A DNA stretch of 64,000 bases from Actinoplanes subtropicus (GCF_000721705.1 NZ_JOJL01000020.1:248001-312000), one strand, 5' to 3'. Shown: positions 55,003-64,000, counted from the stretch's first letter. Notes: generated by a model from the letters alone, not told the origin. Translations and numbers: made by a program.

Positions 55003-56481
55003 ATGCCTTCGACTGAACTCGGCGCCTCGGCTGCTTCCCCGCGGTCTTCCTCGAGCGTGCCCTTCAGCGGGCCGACCGAGTCGGTGTCCGTGGCGCCTGC
55101 CAACACGCCGGGCTGGGCGGCACTTGCGGTTGCCGTCGCGACTGCTGCCACCGTCGGCCTACTCGCGGTGGTGGTGGGGGGCGCCATTGGGCGCCCCGAT
55201 CTCGCCGGCGCTGTGGCCGTCTGCGCCGACCTGATCATCCTTGTTCTGTTCGGCGCGGTCGCCGTACGCGCCGGCCGGGCGCAAATGCAGGGCCGGGCGG
55301 CAGCCGAGTCAGATGCCCAAGCCAGCCACAATCAGCTGCAGAAGCTGATCGACAACACGGCCGCGGTCATCTACATGAAGCGCATCGACAACGGCCGCTA
55401 CCTGCTGGTGAACCGGGAGTGGGAGCGGCTGTTCAAGGTCGGCCGGGAACGGGTGATCAACCTCACCGACCAGGGTGTGTTCCCGCCCGAACTCGCCGCC
55501 GAGTTGCGGGAGAACGATCTGTGGACGGCTCGGCAGGGCCGTACGGTGCAGTTCGAGGAGACCGCGCAGACCGACATCGGCCCACGTACGTACGTCTCGG
55601 TGAAATTCCCGGTCTTCGACAGCAAGGCCGAGCCGTACGCGGTGTGCGGCATCTCCACCGACATCACCGAGTGGAAGCAGGCCGAGCACGAGGCCCGCAC
55701 GCTCGCCGCGGAGCTGGAGACCCGGGTACGCAACCGCACCGCCGAGTTGGAAGCCTCGAACAAGGAGCTGGACGCGTTCGCGTACACCGTCTCGCACGAC
55801 CTGCGCGCTCCCCTGCGCTCGCTGCACGGCTACAGTCAGGCACTGCTCGACGACTACACCGACCAGCTGGACGAGGACGGCCGTGAGTATCTCGGCCGGC
55901 TGCAGGCCAACGTGGCCCGGATGGGCCACATGATCGACGACCTGCTGAACCTCTCCCGCTCCACCCGGGTGGAACTGGTCCGCAGCGACGTCGACCTCGG
56001 CGCGATCGCCCACGAAATCGCCGAGGAACTCGCCACCGCCGACCCGCACCGGCAAGTGAAGGTGATCGTGCACGACGGGCTCAGGACTCACGCCGACCCC
56101 GACCTGCTCTTGCTGTTGCTGCGCAACCTCATGGCGAACGCGTGGAAGTTCACCGGCCGCAACGCGGAACCGGTGGTCGAGGTGGACCAATGCGAACGCG
56201 CCGGCGAGACACTGTTCGTGGTCCGGGACAATGGTGCCGGCTTCGACATGCGGTACGCGGACAAGCTGTTCACCGCGTTCAAGCGGCTGCATCCGGCCGC
56301 CGAGTTCGAGGGCACCGGTATCGGGCTGGCCATCGTGGCCCGCATCGTGCACCGCCACGGCGGTCGGGTCTTCGCCGAAGCCGTACCCGACCAAGGCGCG
56401 AGCTTCTACTTCTCGCTGGAGGGACCAATGAACGAACAACCCGGGCAAGCCGCCCGGCCCGCCTTGGTCGGCGCGAAATGA
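55003..56481 (+). CDS. PAS-domain sensor histidine kinase
   Basis: 492 residues from ATG 55003 (GAGGAG six bases upstream; an earlier in-frame ATG at 54970 has none). Two membrane segments (about 44-64 and 75-94), a PAS domain (about 112-230; LQKLIDNTAAVIYMKRIDNGRYLLVNREWERLF), a coiled-coil linker, HisKA with the phospho-acceptor in SHDLRAPLRSLHGYSQ, and a HATPase (LMANAWKFTG N-box, DNGAGFDMRYADKLF, GTGIGLAIV). Arrangement and motifs fit the phytochrome-like/Rcp1 group. It is coupled (ATGA) to a single-domain response regulator, its likely target. Confidence 0.95.
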   Translation: MPSTELGASAASPRSSSSVPFSGPTESVSVAPANTPGWAALAVAVATAATVGLLAVVVGGAIGRPDLAGAVAVCADLIILVLFGAVAVRAGRAQMQGRAAAESDAQASHNQLQKLIDNTAAVIYMKRIDNGRYLLVNREWERLFKVGRERVINLTDQGVFPPELAAELRENDLWTARQGRTVQFEETAQTDIGPRTYVSVKFPVFDSKAEPYAVCGISTDITEWKQAEHEARTLAAELETRVRNRTAELEASNKELDAFAYTVSHDLRAPLRSLHGYSQALLDDYTDQLDEDGREYLGRLQANVARMGHMIDDLLNLSRSTRVELVRSDVDLGAIAHEIAEELATADPHRQVKVIVHDGLRTHADPDLLLLLLRNLMANAWKFTGRNAEPVVEVDQCERAGETLFVVRDNGAGFDMRYADKLFTAFKRLHPAAEFEGTGIGLAIVARIVHRHGGRVFAEAVPDQGASFYFSLEGPMNEQPGQAARPALVGAK

Positions 56482-56960
56482 GTACGTCTCAGGCCGCCGA
56501 AGCGCCCATCCGGGCGGCGCCGAACGACGGCACCATCCTGCTCGTGGAGGACAGCCCGGACGACGTCGTGCTGACCAAGCGGGCGCTACGGAAGAACAAC
56601 ATCGGCAACCGGGTCATCGTGGCCGACGACGGCGAGCAGGCGATCGAATACCTGCTGCCCGCCAACGGCAAACCGATCGTGCCCGAGCTGATCCTGCTCG
56701 ACATCAATCTTCCCAAACTCAGCGGCCTGGATGTGCTGCGCGCCATCCGCAGCGATGAGCGCACCAAGTATCTCTCCGTCGTGGTGCTGACTACCTCGAG
56801 CGAGGAACAGGACATCGTCAGCAGCTACGACCTCGGCGCCAACAGCTACGTCCGCAAGCCGGTCGAATTCGACAACTTCCTTGAGGCTGTCCGCGTCCTC
56901 GGCCTCTACTGGCTGCTGGTCAACCAGACCGCGGCGCACACCCGCGGCACGGCGGAGTAG
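56478..56960 (+). CDS. Single-domain response regulator (Rcp1-like)
   Basis: 160 residues, one receiver domain and no output domain: acidic pair EDSPDD, phospho-acceptor Asp in LILLDINLPKLSG, Thr in VVLTTSSEEQD, Lys in YVRKPVEFDNF. The extended N-terminus and the C-terminal helix FLEAVRVLGLYWLLVN are typical of the Rcp1 family that pairs with PAS/phytochrome-type kinases. It overlaps the kinase gene by 4 bases and precedes the hybrid kinase by 3 bases, so it could relay phosphate to either. Confidence 0.95.
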   Translation: MSTSQAAEAPIRAAPNDGTILLVEDSPDDVVLTKRALRKNNIGNRVIVADDGEQAIEYLLPANGKPIVPELILLDINLPKLSGLDVLRAIRSDERTKYLSVVVLTTSSEEQDIVSSYDLGANSYVRKPVEFDNFLEAVRVLGLYWLLVNQTAAHTRGTAE

Positions 56961-56963
56961 GCG

Positions 56964-58940
56964 GTGCCACGCACGGCGCACCTGCTGCTGCTAGAGGACA
57001 GCCCGGACGACGCCTTCTTCATTATCCGAAGGTTGCGCCACGACGGCCTCGAGGTCACCTTCGAACGCGTCGAGACGATCGAAGCCATGCGTCAGCAACT
57101 GCGCGACCGCCCGCCGGATCTGGTCATCTCCGACGGCCACATGCCCGCCCTGGAGGTCGTCGACGCGCTCGATCTGCTCCGCAGCACCGGCCTGGACATA
57201 CCGCTCATCCTGGTTTCCGGGCAGATCGGCGAAGAGGCAGCCGCGGCCTTGATGCGTGCCGGTGCCCGCGACTTCGTCCTCAAGGACAACCTCAGCCGCC
57301 TGGTTCCCGCCGTCTGCCGGGAACTCGACGAGGCACACGACCGACGGCACCGGCGGGAGATCCAAGCTGCCCTGGACGTCATGGAGGAACGCTACCGGCT
57401 CGTCGCCGAGCACCTGCAGGACGTCGTGTTCCGGCTCCGGCTGCGCCCCGAACCCGAGGTCGAGTACATCAGCCCGGCGGTGACAACCCTGATCGGCGCC
57501 ACTCCGGAGGAACTGGCGCGCGACCCCGAACTTCTGCTGACCGCCGCGGATCCCCAAGACCGGGAACAATTCCTTGCCTCGTGGTACTCGGACAGTCCCC
57601 AGCGCAACGTATTGCACTGGCATCGACCGGGCGGCGACGACGCCTGGGTGGAACAGCGCACCATTCCCGCGTACGGCGACGACCACCGCCAGGTCGGCGT
57701 CGAGGGCATCCTGCGCGACGTCACCGAGCAAGTCCGCGGTGAGAACGAACGCCGCGACCTGCAACACCAACTGCACCAGGCCGAACGCCTCGACTCGCTG
57801 GGACAGCTCAGCGGCGGGATCGCCCATGACTTCAACAACATCCTCGGCGTGATCAAGGGGTTCGCCGACCTCGTCCTCGATGCGCTGCCCGCCGACCACG
57901 AATGCCGTGATGACATCGAAGGCATCGAACGCGCCGCCATGCAGGGCACGGCACTCACCCGGCAACTGCTCATCTTCAGCAGGTCACAGCCGTCGCAACC
58001 GGAGGTACTGGACCTCAACGAAGTGCTCACCCACTCGCTCACCCTGCTGCGCCGCACCATCGGCGAGGACATCACCTTCGCCGTCGAACTGGAACCCGAC
58101 CTGCCATTCGTTGCCATCGATCGCAGCCGGCTCGAGCAGATCATCATGAACACCGTGGTGAACTCCCGCGCCGCCATGCCCGACGGCGGCAGCATCACGG
58201 TCAACACTTCCACCCGTCCCGCCGGCGAGGATCCTGCATACCCCGAATTGTCCCGCGGCGAGCACATACGCCTCTTCGTCGAAGACACCGGCCACGGCAT
58301 GCCACCCGAAGTCGTCCAGCACGCCTTCGAACCGTTCTTCAGCACCAAAGGCCCCGGCAAAGGCACCGGCCTCGGCTTGTCCACGGTCTACGGCGTCGCC
58401 AAAGAGGCCAACGGCGCCGTGGACCTTTGGTCCGAGCCCGGCCGGGGCACCCGCCTGACCATTTACCTGCCGACCTGCGCTCGGCAGCAGAAGACCGTCG
58501 ACACCCTCGACGAGCCGGACCGTCCACCCCCGGCCACCCGGATCGTCGTGGTCGACGACAACGACGACATCGCCCGGGTCGCCTCAAGAGTGCTCAGCAA
58601 CGCCGGCTACGAGACGACGGTGACCACCACGCGGCTGGACGCTCTCGCCGTGCTCTCGCAGTCACCGGTCGCGCTGGTGCTCGCCGACATCGTCATGCCC
58701 GGCATGAGCCTGCGCGACTTCGTGACCGCCATTCACGACACCGCCACTGGGACCCGAATCCTGCTGATGTCCGGGTATCCGGCACACCTACACAAGGAAA
58801 TCGACACCGACCCAGCGGATCTGCCGGTTATCGCCAAGCCGTTCGACAGCACTCGCCTGCTGCACGACATCGATGCTTGCCTTCGCCCCCACCGCACCAC
58901 TGATCCGCAAATGCACCTTCGAGCGGAATCCGCGCGATAG
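56964..58940 (+). CDS. Hybrid signalling protein: receiver, PAS, histidine kinase, receiver
   Basis: 658 residues from GTG 56964. Receiver 1 (about 1-120; EDSPDD, DLVISDGHMP, FVLKDN), PAS (about 145-260; ERYRLVAEHLQDVVFRLRL), HisKA with IAHDFNNILGVIKGFADLV (HDFNN type), HATPase (VNSRAAMPDGG; DTGHGMPPEV; GTGLGLSTVYG), receiver 2 (about 530-640; VVVDDNDD, LVLADIVMPGM, IAKPFD). No membrane segment, so it is cytoplasmic and takes input from another protein via the first receiver. Third gene of the kinase-regulator set starting at 55003. Confidence 0.95.
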   Translation: MPRTAHLLLLEDSPDDAFFIIRRLRHDGLEVTFERVETIEAMRQQLRDRPPDLVISDGHMPALEVVDALDLLRSTGLDIPLILVSGQIGEEAAAALMRAGARDFVLKDNLSRLVPAVCRELDEAHDRRHRREIQAALDVMEERYRLVAEHLQDVVFRLRLRPEPEVEYISPAVTTLIGATPEELARDPELLLTAADPQDREQFLASWYSDSPQRNVLHWHRPGGDDAWVEQRTIPAYGDDHRQVGVEGILRDVTEQVRGENERRDLQHQLHQAERLDSLGQLSGGIAHDFNNILGVIKGFADLVLDALPADHECRDDIEGIERAAMQGTALTRQLLIFSRSQPSQPEVLDLNEVLTHSLTLLRRTIGEDITFAVELEPDLPFVAIDRSRLEQIIMNTVVNSRAAMPDGGSITVNTSTRPAGEDPAYPELSRGEHIRLFVEDTGHGMPPEVVQHAFEPFFSTKGPGKGTGLGLSTVYGVAKEANGAVDLWSEPGRGTRLTIYLPTCARQQKTVDTLDEPDRPPPATRIVVVDDNDDIARVASRVLSNAGYETTVTTTRLDALAVLSQSPVALVLADIVMPGMSLRDFVTAIHDTATGTRILLMSGYPAHLHKEIDTDPADLPVIAKPFDSTRLLHDIDACLRPHRTTDPQMHLRAESAR

Positions 58941-59322
58941 TCGGGCAGCCGCCGCGTCGGCGTGCACGTCTTCCTGTCGTGCCGCAAGGCCTGCTCGTCG
59001 GTTCCGACACCGACCAGTTCGCCGACGAATATCACGGTCGCACAGGCCCGTTCCCCGTAGCCGAAGCAGGCCGACACCCGCCTGCTATCTCGCCGTCGCC
59101 AGGCACCCGTGTCGCGGATCCCGCCGCACTTCCTCGACAACCGATTCGCGCGTCGACCCGGGTACTGCGAAAGGCTGCCGGGTGCCGGGCCCTGCACGCT
59201 ACTCGTGCCGGGCGCCGCGGGTACGCGAATGAATCGTATCGGACGGGTGCTCAGGGTCATTGACGCTGGCGTCGATCGCCGCCTGGTCGAGGCGGGCGCC
59301 CCGTGGACTCGGAGACGCGAGG
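58941..59322. other. Gene-free gap between signalling genes
   Basis: 382 bases. Short open frames on both strands lack GC3 bias and ribosome-binding sites. It lies between two converging genes; I see no clear terminator, repeat or RNA gene in it. Confidence 0.5.
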
Positions 59323-59781
59323 CTATCTGCCGCAGGATTGCAGCAGCCAGTTCACGCGGCGCAGCATCTCGGCCTGACGGAATGGTTTGACCAGGTAGTC
59401 GTCCGCGCCGGCGGCGTAACCCCGGTCGACGTCGTCTGGCTGCCCGTGCCCGCTGACCATCATGATCGGGATCTGAGCGGTGTTGGGGTGAGCGTGTAGT
59501 TCATGGCAGACCCTGAGGCCATCGAGGTACGGGATGGTTACGTCGAGGATGATCATGCGTGGGCGTTGCCGTAGGGCGATGTCGAGCGCCGTCTGACCGT
59601 CGCCGACGCCGATCGTGTCGAACCCGGACATGTGCAGGTTGAACGCGATCGCGTCGCGGACGTCGTCATCGTCGTCGGCGATCAAGATCGCCGGTGTTGC
59701 CGGTTGCGGTGCCGGAACCAGGCTCAGGGCCCTGACGGCGGGGCCGGTGCACTCGTAGGGGTTAGCGTAGGCCAAGTTCAT
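59323..59781 (-). CDS. Response regulator receiver protein
   Basis: 152 residues from ATG 59781 (AGGAGG eight bases upstream). Receiver domain at about 30-150: ILIADDDDDVRDAI, RMIILDVTIPYLDG with the phospho-acceptor Asp, IMMVSGHGQ, DDYLVKPFRQAEMLRRV. The N-terminal 28 residues (NLAYANPYECTGPAVRAL) are not part of the fold. No output domain. It is divergent from the kinase gene at 59907 and is its likely partner, since both share a 125-base upstream region. Confidence 0.93.
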   Translation of the reverse strand: MNLAYANPYECTGPAVRALSLVPAPQPATPAILIADDDDDVRDAIAFNLHMSGFDTIGVGDGQTALDIALRQRPRMIILDVTIPYLDGLRVCHELHAHPNTAQIPIMMVSGHGQPDDVDRGYAAGADDYLVKPFRQAEMLRRVNWLLQSCGR

Positions 59782-59906
59782 TCGGAAACCTCCTGATGCT
59801 GGTAGCTCGTCTGGCTCACTCGGCCCGGGGTCATCGGCCTGGACAGGCGTGCCGAAAGCAAAGTTCCGGTTGCATGTGGGGTGCAGCGCGGCCAGGAAAG
59901 TCGACG

Positions 59907-61283
59907 ATGGAAAACGGTCAGGTTTTGGGCCGCCGTGCCGACGCACCTCGCATGATTCTGAGATTGACTGCCGTGCGCTGCGCCGTGGTGCTGACGATCG
60001 TGGCGGCCGCTGCTCTTACGGTCGATCAGCGCCCCGCTGTCGTACTCGGCTGCCTACTCGCCTTAGTGGTTGCCGGGTTGGTTGCCGTGGGCCGGCACCG
60101 CGCCGACATCGCCGCTCTCACCGCCGCCGGGGCGCGGTCACGGGCCAGGGCAACCATGCTGGAAGCAGTCATCAACCGCATCGACGTGGGTGTGCTCGTC
60201 GTCGATGGAAGCGGCGACCCCGTGGTACGCAACACGGCCGCCGAGAAGATGCTGGGCGCCGATTTGTACCTGCCCGACGACGCCACGCCGTTCCCCGCCG
60301 AGGAATTGCCTTGGACACGGGCGTTGCGTGGCGACCGTTGCGAACAGGTCGAGATGCTGCTGCGCCACCCGGATCAGCCGGACGCGGTTACGCTGAGTGT
60401 CTCTGCTTTCCCGCTGCCGGACGAGACCGGTGTTCCCCGCGCGATGGCCACGATCCACGACATCACCGACCGCGCGGCGGCAGACGCCCGGACGGCCGCC
60501 ACGATCACCGACCTGCGCGCCTTCGCCAAGGTCGCCGCTCACGACCTCAAGTCCCCGCTGACCGCTGTCGCCGGCTTCGCCGAACTGCTCGAGGACAGCC
60601 TACGCGCCGAAGCCGACCCGGCGGCGTTGCGCCCCACCGCCTCCCGCCTGGTCGCTGGCATCGAGCGGATGCACCGGCTGGTGGACGACATCCTCGTCTA
60701 CGCCACCGCCCGCGACGGCCGCATCGACCTGGGACCGGTCGATCTCAACGAGGTCGTCGGCGAGGTGATCGCCGAACGCACCGCGCACCTGCGTACCGGC
60801 GGTGACCCCACGCTGTTCCCGGACATCTACCTCGGCCCGCTGCCCGTCGTGCACGCCGACGCCAGCATGGCCAGGCAGTTGCTGGACAACCTCATCGGCA
60901 ACGCCATCAAATACACCCTGCCGGGCCGGCCGGCCCGCATCGACATCTCCGCCCACTCCCGCCAGGGCGATCAGGACTGGATCCGCGTCGAGATCGCCGA
61001 CCGGGGCATCGGCATCCCCGCTGCCGACAAGCCGCACATCTTCACCTCCTACCACCGTTGCAGCGACCACGCCCGCGGCTACACCGGCACCGGCCTCGGC
61101 CTGGCCATCTGCCAGCGCATCGTCGAAAGACACGGCGGAAGGATCGGCGCATCGGACAACCCCGGCGGCGGCACCCGCTTCTGGTTCACCATGCCCACCG
61201 CACCCATCAGCGAACCCAGCACGGCAACAGCCACCAACCACATCGCCCGAACAGCGGATCCGACGCGAAGCCGTGTCGGCTGA
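59907..61283 (+). CDS. PAS-domain sensor histidine kinase
   Basis: 458 residues from ATG 59907 (AGGAAAG upstream). Two adjacent membrane segments (about 18-36 and 42-62) with almost no outer loop, a PAS domain (about 85-200; VINRIDVGVLVVDGSGDPVVRNTAAEKMLG), HisKA with AAHDLKSPLTAVAGFAELL, and a HATPase (LLDNLIGNAIKYTLPG; ADRGIGIP; GTGLGLAIC). It probably senses an internal or membrane signal. The C-terminal 30 residues are disordered. Confidence 0.95.
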   Translation: MENGQVLGRRADAPRMILRLTAVRCAVVLTIVAAAALTVDQRPAVVLGCLLALVVAGLVAVGRHRADIAALTAAGARSRARATMLEAVINRIDVGVLVVDGSGDPVVRNTAAEKMLGADLYLPDDATPFPAEELPWTRALRGDRCEQVEMLLRHPDQPDAVTLSVSAFPLPDETGVPRAMATIHDITDRAAADARTAATITDLRAFAKVAAHDLKSPLTAVAGFAELLEDSLRAEADPAALRPTASRLVAGIERMHRLVDDILVYATARDGRIDLGPVDLNEVVGEVIAERTAHLRTGGDPTLFPDIYLGPLPVVHADASMARQLLDNLIGNAIKYTLPGRPARIDISAHSRQGDQDWIRVEIADRGIGIPAADKPHIFTSYHRCSDHARGYTGTGLGLAICQRIVERHGGRIGASDNPGGGTRFWFTMPTAPISEPSTATATNHIARTADPTRSRVG

Positions 61284-61448
61284 ACCGGACCACCCGGCCG
61301 CCCCTTGCCTGGCCAACTGCCGAATGACCGCCACGGGGTCTGGTGTCCGTCGCGCCATGAACGTGCGCCGGCCCCGACAGCGGTCGGGAGCAAAGACGCT
61401 TTGGGAGCCCTGTTCAGAAACCTGGCGGAGGCTGGTGCGTGGTCCCGC

Positions 61449-61800
61449 GTGAGGGTGACGATGCGTAAGGGCGGTCGTCCGGTGGGGTTCGCCCGGGTTG
61501 TGCGGATTCAGGAAGACCTCGGTGGACGGCCGCCGCGTAGTGAGCGTATGACCGGGCTGTATCCGGACGAACTCGCTGGCCGGATTCTGGCGGTGTCCAC
61601 CCTTGTGGGCGACTGGCAACCGAAGACCGGCCGACGCAAGGTCCCGGGCCTGCAACGGGCGGTGGTGCTGACCTTGTTCCTGCTGCGGCACGACAACGAG
61701 GCTCTCCGAGTAACGGCGTCCACCTATTGCTGCTGTTGCCAGCACGGACCACCTGATCAAGACATTCAACGGCCTCGCCGACCTACGACTGACGGGTTGA
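61449..61800 (+). pseudogene. Transposase remnant (IS5-like, N-terminal domain)
   Basis: GLYPDELAGRILAVSTLVGDWQPKTGRRKVPGLQRAVVLTLFLLRHDN is the start of an IS5/DDE-type transposase with the usual helix-turn-helix (HTH_Tnp_4) region. After RHDN the homology ends; a different frame then reads STDHLIKTFNGLADLRLTG up to the stop at about 61800, which may be the far C-terminus. The DDE catalytic core is absent, so an internal deletion left both ends. No clear terminal inverted repeats were found by eye. The whole 61284-61882 gap holds nothing else. Confidence 0.65.
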
Positions 61801-61882
61801 CTGCCCATCCGTAGGCCTCAAGGCCACGCCGCCTGCGCCGAACGGGATCGGACACGGGCCGCACGAGCCCCGGCGAAACACG

Positions 61883-63067
61883 GTGATCATGAGCACGAAC
61901 TGGCTATCTCGCCGAGGCATCCGCCGCGGCGCCATGGCCGGGCTCGCCGTCGGTATCGCCACGCTGGCGACGCTGGCGATCGGCGGCACCCGCAGCACGC
62001 AGCAGGCCACCGCCCGGGTCCGGGCCTCGAACGAGGTGGTCAGCGCGTGGGAAAGCGTCTTCGTCGACCTCAGCGAGGAGGACGAGGCGCTGAACGCCTA
62101 CTTGGCGACCGGGACCGAGCTGGACCGCACCGCGCTGCTCGCCGCGATCGGCTCGGCCGACCCGAATCTCAATTGGCTGGCCGGGAACAACGGGAATGAG
62201 GAGGCCTTCCAGGTCGTCCAGATCCGCCGCGACTACGCGAGGTATGAGAACACGTTGCGCGCCGTCGTGACGGCGGGCGAGCAAAACCGGCAGGCCGAGG
62301 TCGTCGCCAACGTCCAGCCGGCCGCGCTGGAGTTCGCCGGGCTGCGCCGCACCTCGGTCGCGAACGTCGAGCGCCAGCGCCGCGAGATCGAGGCTTACCT
62401 GGCCGCGGTGGATGGGCGGAACCGGGCCCTGCGCTCCGCCGCCGTGGCGATCATCACCGTCGACCTCGGTACGTTCGCGCTGTGCGCAGCGATTCTGGTC
62501 GGCTACCAGCGGCGAGTCGAGCGTGCCGCGGAGAACAGCCACCACCAGGCCACGCACGACGCGCTCACTGGGCTGGCCAACCGCGTGCTGTTTCACGACC
62601 GGGCAGAACCGGCGCTACGCATAGCGGCCCGGACCCGCCAGCCGGTCGGCCTAGTTGCCCTCGATCTCAATGGCTTCAAGCAGGTCAACGACACCCTCGG
62701 ACACCACAGCGGCGACCTGCTGCTGAAGCACGTGGCAGGCAGGCTGAACGAATGCATCCGCGAAACCGACACGATCGCCCGCCTCGGCGGCGACGAGTTC
62801 GCAATCGTGCTGCCGAACGTCACCTCGGTAGCCGACGCAGCCGACGTGGCCCGGCGGGTCCTTGAATCCATCCGGCAACCGCTCCAGCTCGACGGGCAGC
62901 CTGCGGAAGTGGGGGCCAGCATCGGCGTGGCCGTCTTCCCCGAGCACGGTGACGACCTCGAGGTACTGCTGCACCAGGCCGACGCCGCCATGTACGTCGC
63001 CAAGCGCGGGCGGCTCGGCGTCTGCATCGCGGCGAAACCCGCCGAACCCGTCGCCTCGGCCGCCTGA
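61883..63067 (+). CDS. Membrane diguanylate cyclase (GGDEF)
   Basis: 394 residues from GTG 61883 (ATG 61889 possible; no strong ribosome-binding site for either). Membrane segment at about 16-35, an extracytoplasmic helical CHASE3-like sensor (about 38-185; ASNEVVSAWESVFVDLSEEDEALNAYLATG), a second membrane segment (about 188-208), then GGDEF (about 220-385) with RLGGDEFAIVL intact. The I-site RETD lies five residues before GGDEF, so product inhibition by c-di-GMP is expected. Synthesises c-di-GMP. The gene ends one codon before the next ATG. Confidence 0.93.
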   Translation: MIMSTNWLSRRGIRRGAMAGLAVGIATLATLAIGGTRSTQQATARVRASNEVVSAWESVFVDLSEEDEALNAYLATGTELDRTALLAAIGSADPNLNWLAGNNGNEEAFQVVQIRRDYARYENTLRAVVTAGEQNRQAEVVANVQPAALEFAGLRRTSVANVERQRREIEAYLAAVDGRNRALRSAAVAIITVDLGTFALCAAILVGYQRRVERAAENSHHQATHDALTGLANRVLFHDRAEPALRIAARTRQPVGLVALDLNGFKQVNDTLGHHSGDLLLKHVAGRLNECIRETDTIARLGGDEFAIVLPNVTSVADAADVARRVLESIRQPLQLDGQPAEVGASIGVAVFPEHGDDLEVLLHQADAAMYVAKRGRLGVCIAAKPAEPVASAA

Positions 63068-64000
63068 ATGGCAGGACACACTTCGATCCCCGGCCGGACT
63101 GCCGAACGAAAGAGCGTGCGCAATGTCCACGAGCCGGAGGCAATTAGTCGGACCTCGCCGGCGACGCCGGAGGAGACGGTGTTGCTGCTGGGTTCGCGGG
63201 TGCAATTGTTGGAACGGGTCCTTGCCGTGCAGCAAGCGGCGATGCGACGGGCGTCGTTGCAAGAGGTCTTCGACGCAGTGACGGCAGGCGCGCATGGATT
63301 GCTCGGCGACGAGATCGGCAGCCTGCGGCTTCGCGATCGAACCGACCCCAGCATGCTGCAACTGGCATCGGCCTACGGCATGCCGGACCGGGTGGCGTGG
63401 CAGTCGTGGCGCATGCCCCTCGACGGATGCGGCGCCGCGGGTCAGGCGATTCTCCGAGACGAGGTCGTGGTGATCAACTGCTACGACCACTCACTGAACG
63501 GTATCCAGGAGCTGGCCGAGAACGGCGTGCGCGCGGCGATGGCCGCACCCGTCAGGGACGGCGGCACGGCGATCGGCAGCCTGTCCGTGGCGTCCCGCCG
63601 GCCCGGACGGGGCCTACAGCACCACCGACCAGGCTATGCTGGCCACCTTCGCTGAACACGTCGGCCTGGCGATCGCCGACGCCCGCGCGATGGACGGCCT
63701 GGCACAAGGGTTCCGCGACCCGTTGACCGGCCTGGCGAGCCGGGCACTGTTCAACGACCGGCTGGCCCATGCTCTCGCGTGCGCGGAACGGGATCAGACC
63801 AGGACCTCGGTCCTGACAGTGGATCTCGACCGCTTCCAGGGCGTGAACGACTCCCTCGGCCACGCGGTCGGGGATAAGCTCCTTGCCGCCGTCGGCGAGC
63901 GGTTGCGTGGTTGCGTGCGGACGACCGACACGGTGGCCCGGCTCGGCGCCGACGAATTCGCGATGCTCCTGCACGACGTGGAACTGCGGGATCGGGCGGT
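63068..64000 (+). pseudogene. GAF-GGDEF protein gene with frameshift (runs off right edge)
   Basis: ATG 63068 opens a frame with a GAF domain (about 40-180; ERVLAVQQAAMRRASLQEVFDAVTAGAHGLL; LDGCGAAGQAILRDEVVVINCYDH; RAAMAAPVRDGGTAIGSLSVASRR). At the GGGG run 63609-63612 one extra G shifts the frame and a stop follows at 63655. The other frame continues sensibly (AYSTTDQAMLATFAEHVGLAIADARAM, then DPLTGLASRALFNDRLAHAL) into a GGDEF-type domain. Its signature reads RLGADEF, with the second Gly replaced by Ala, while the I-site RTTD is kept. The C-terminus is outside the window. It may be a broken gene or a sequencing error; if intact, probably a c-di-GMP receptor rather than a cyclase. Confidence 0.75.

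Noticed and set aside
58979..59390. Short plus-strand open frames between the hybrid kinase and the response regulator
   Set aside because: They have no GC3 bias, no ribosome-binding site, and run into the complement of the response regulator gene.

Overview
The window is about 64 kb of very GC-rich DNA with strong G/C preference at third codon positions, frequent GTG/TTG starts and dense ATGA-type gene overlaps. BTAD-type regulators, conservon genes, WXG100/EspC-like proteins, SAV_915-like proteins and DUF742 all point to an actinomycete. The overall style is that of Micromonosporaceae (Actinoplanes-like), but the genus is an inference. No rRNA, tRNA or CRISPR array was seen.

Layout: (1) 1-6833, minus strand: CocE-type hydrolase, a tiny coupled gene, a CorA-type transporter and two FtsX-like permeases. 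(2) 6932-8202: a small ESX-type protein and a WXG100 protein that ends where a hydrolase domain would be expected. (3) 8261-11893: thrS, a truncated globin, and a TetR regulator coupled to a thioesterase. (4) 11968-14090: a secreted Pro/Thr-repeat protein broken by a frameshift, then a luciferase-like oxidoreductase. (5) 14212-19942: polar amino acid ABC importer, two FMN monooxygenases and a GNAT acetyltransferase, resembling S-alkylcysteine salvage operons. (6) 19924-22949: a decayed secreted protein, nitronate monooxygenase, a membrane protein, a metallophosphoesterase relic and a glyoxalase-fold protein. (7) 22994-25364: a type VII secretion-like cassette with a long WXG effector candidate and a membrane protein that could be its immunity partner. 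(8) 25357-35131: a LacI regulator with two matching operators, a Liv-type ABC importer, a hydroxyacid dehydrogenase, an M24-fold protein and both E1 subunits of a 2-oxoacid dehydrogenase. (9) 35294-40072: a conservon (sensor kinase, roadblock, DUF742, GTPase) preceded by an extra sensor-like membrane protein. (10) 40050-44188: small regulators, a malic-enzyme-derived pseudoenzyme, a frameshifted secreted protein and a hicBA pair with a damaged toxin. (11) 44325-49740: an AfsR-like regulator, argG, and an anti-sigma-like protein next to the last few codons of a lost ECF sigma gene. (12) 49742-54884: remnants of an actinomycete integrative element and a two-gene natural product cassette (A-T-R enzyme with a valine-type code, plus ATP-grasp ligase). 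(13) 55003-64000: a signalling array of histidine kinases, response regulators and diguanylate cyclases, interrupted by a transposase relic.

The most interesting candidates for undescribed biology are the WXG effector/membrane protein cassette (22994-25364), the valine A-T-R plus ATP-grasp cassette with its island boundary (49640-54884), the LacI/Liv/E1 catabolic operon (25357-35131) and the malic-enzyme pseudoenzyme beside roadblock and conservon genes (41003-42363).

Several genes are broken by single-base indels in short G/C runs (12241, 43400, 43806, 63610). All lie in short or dispensable genes, while long conserved genes are intact. Real decay seems likely, but sequencing error has to be excluded.
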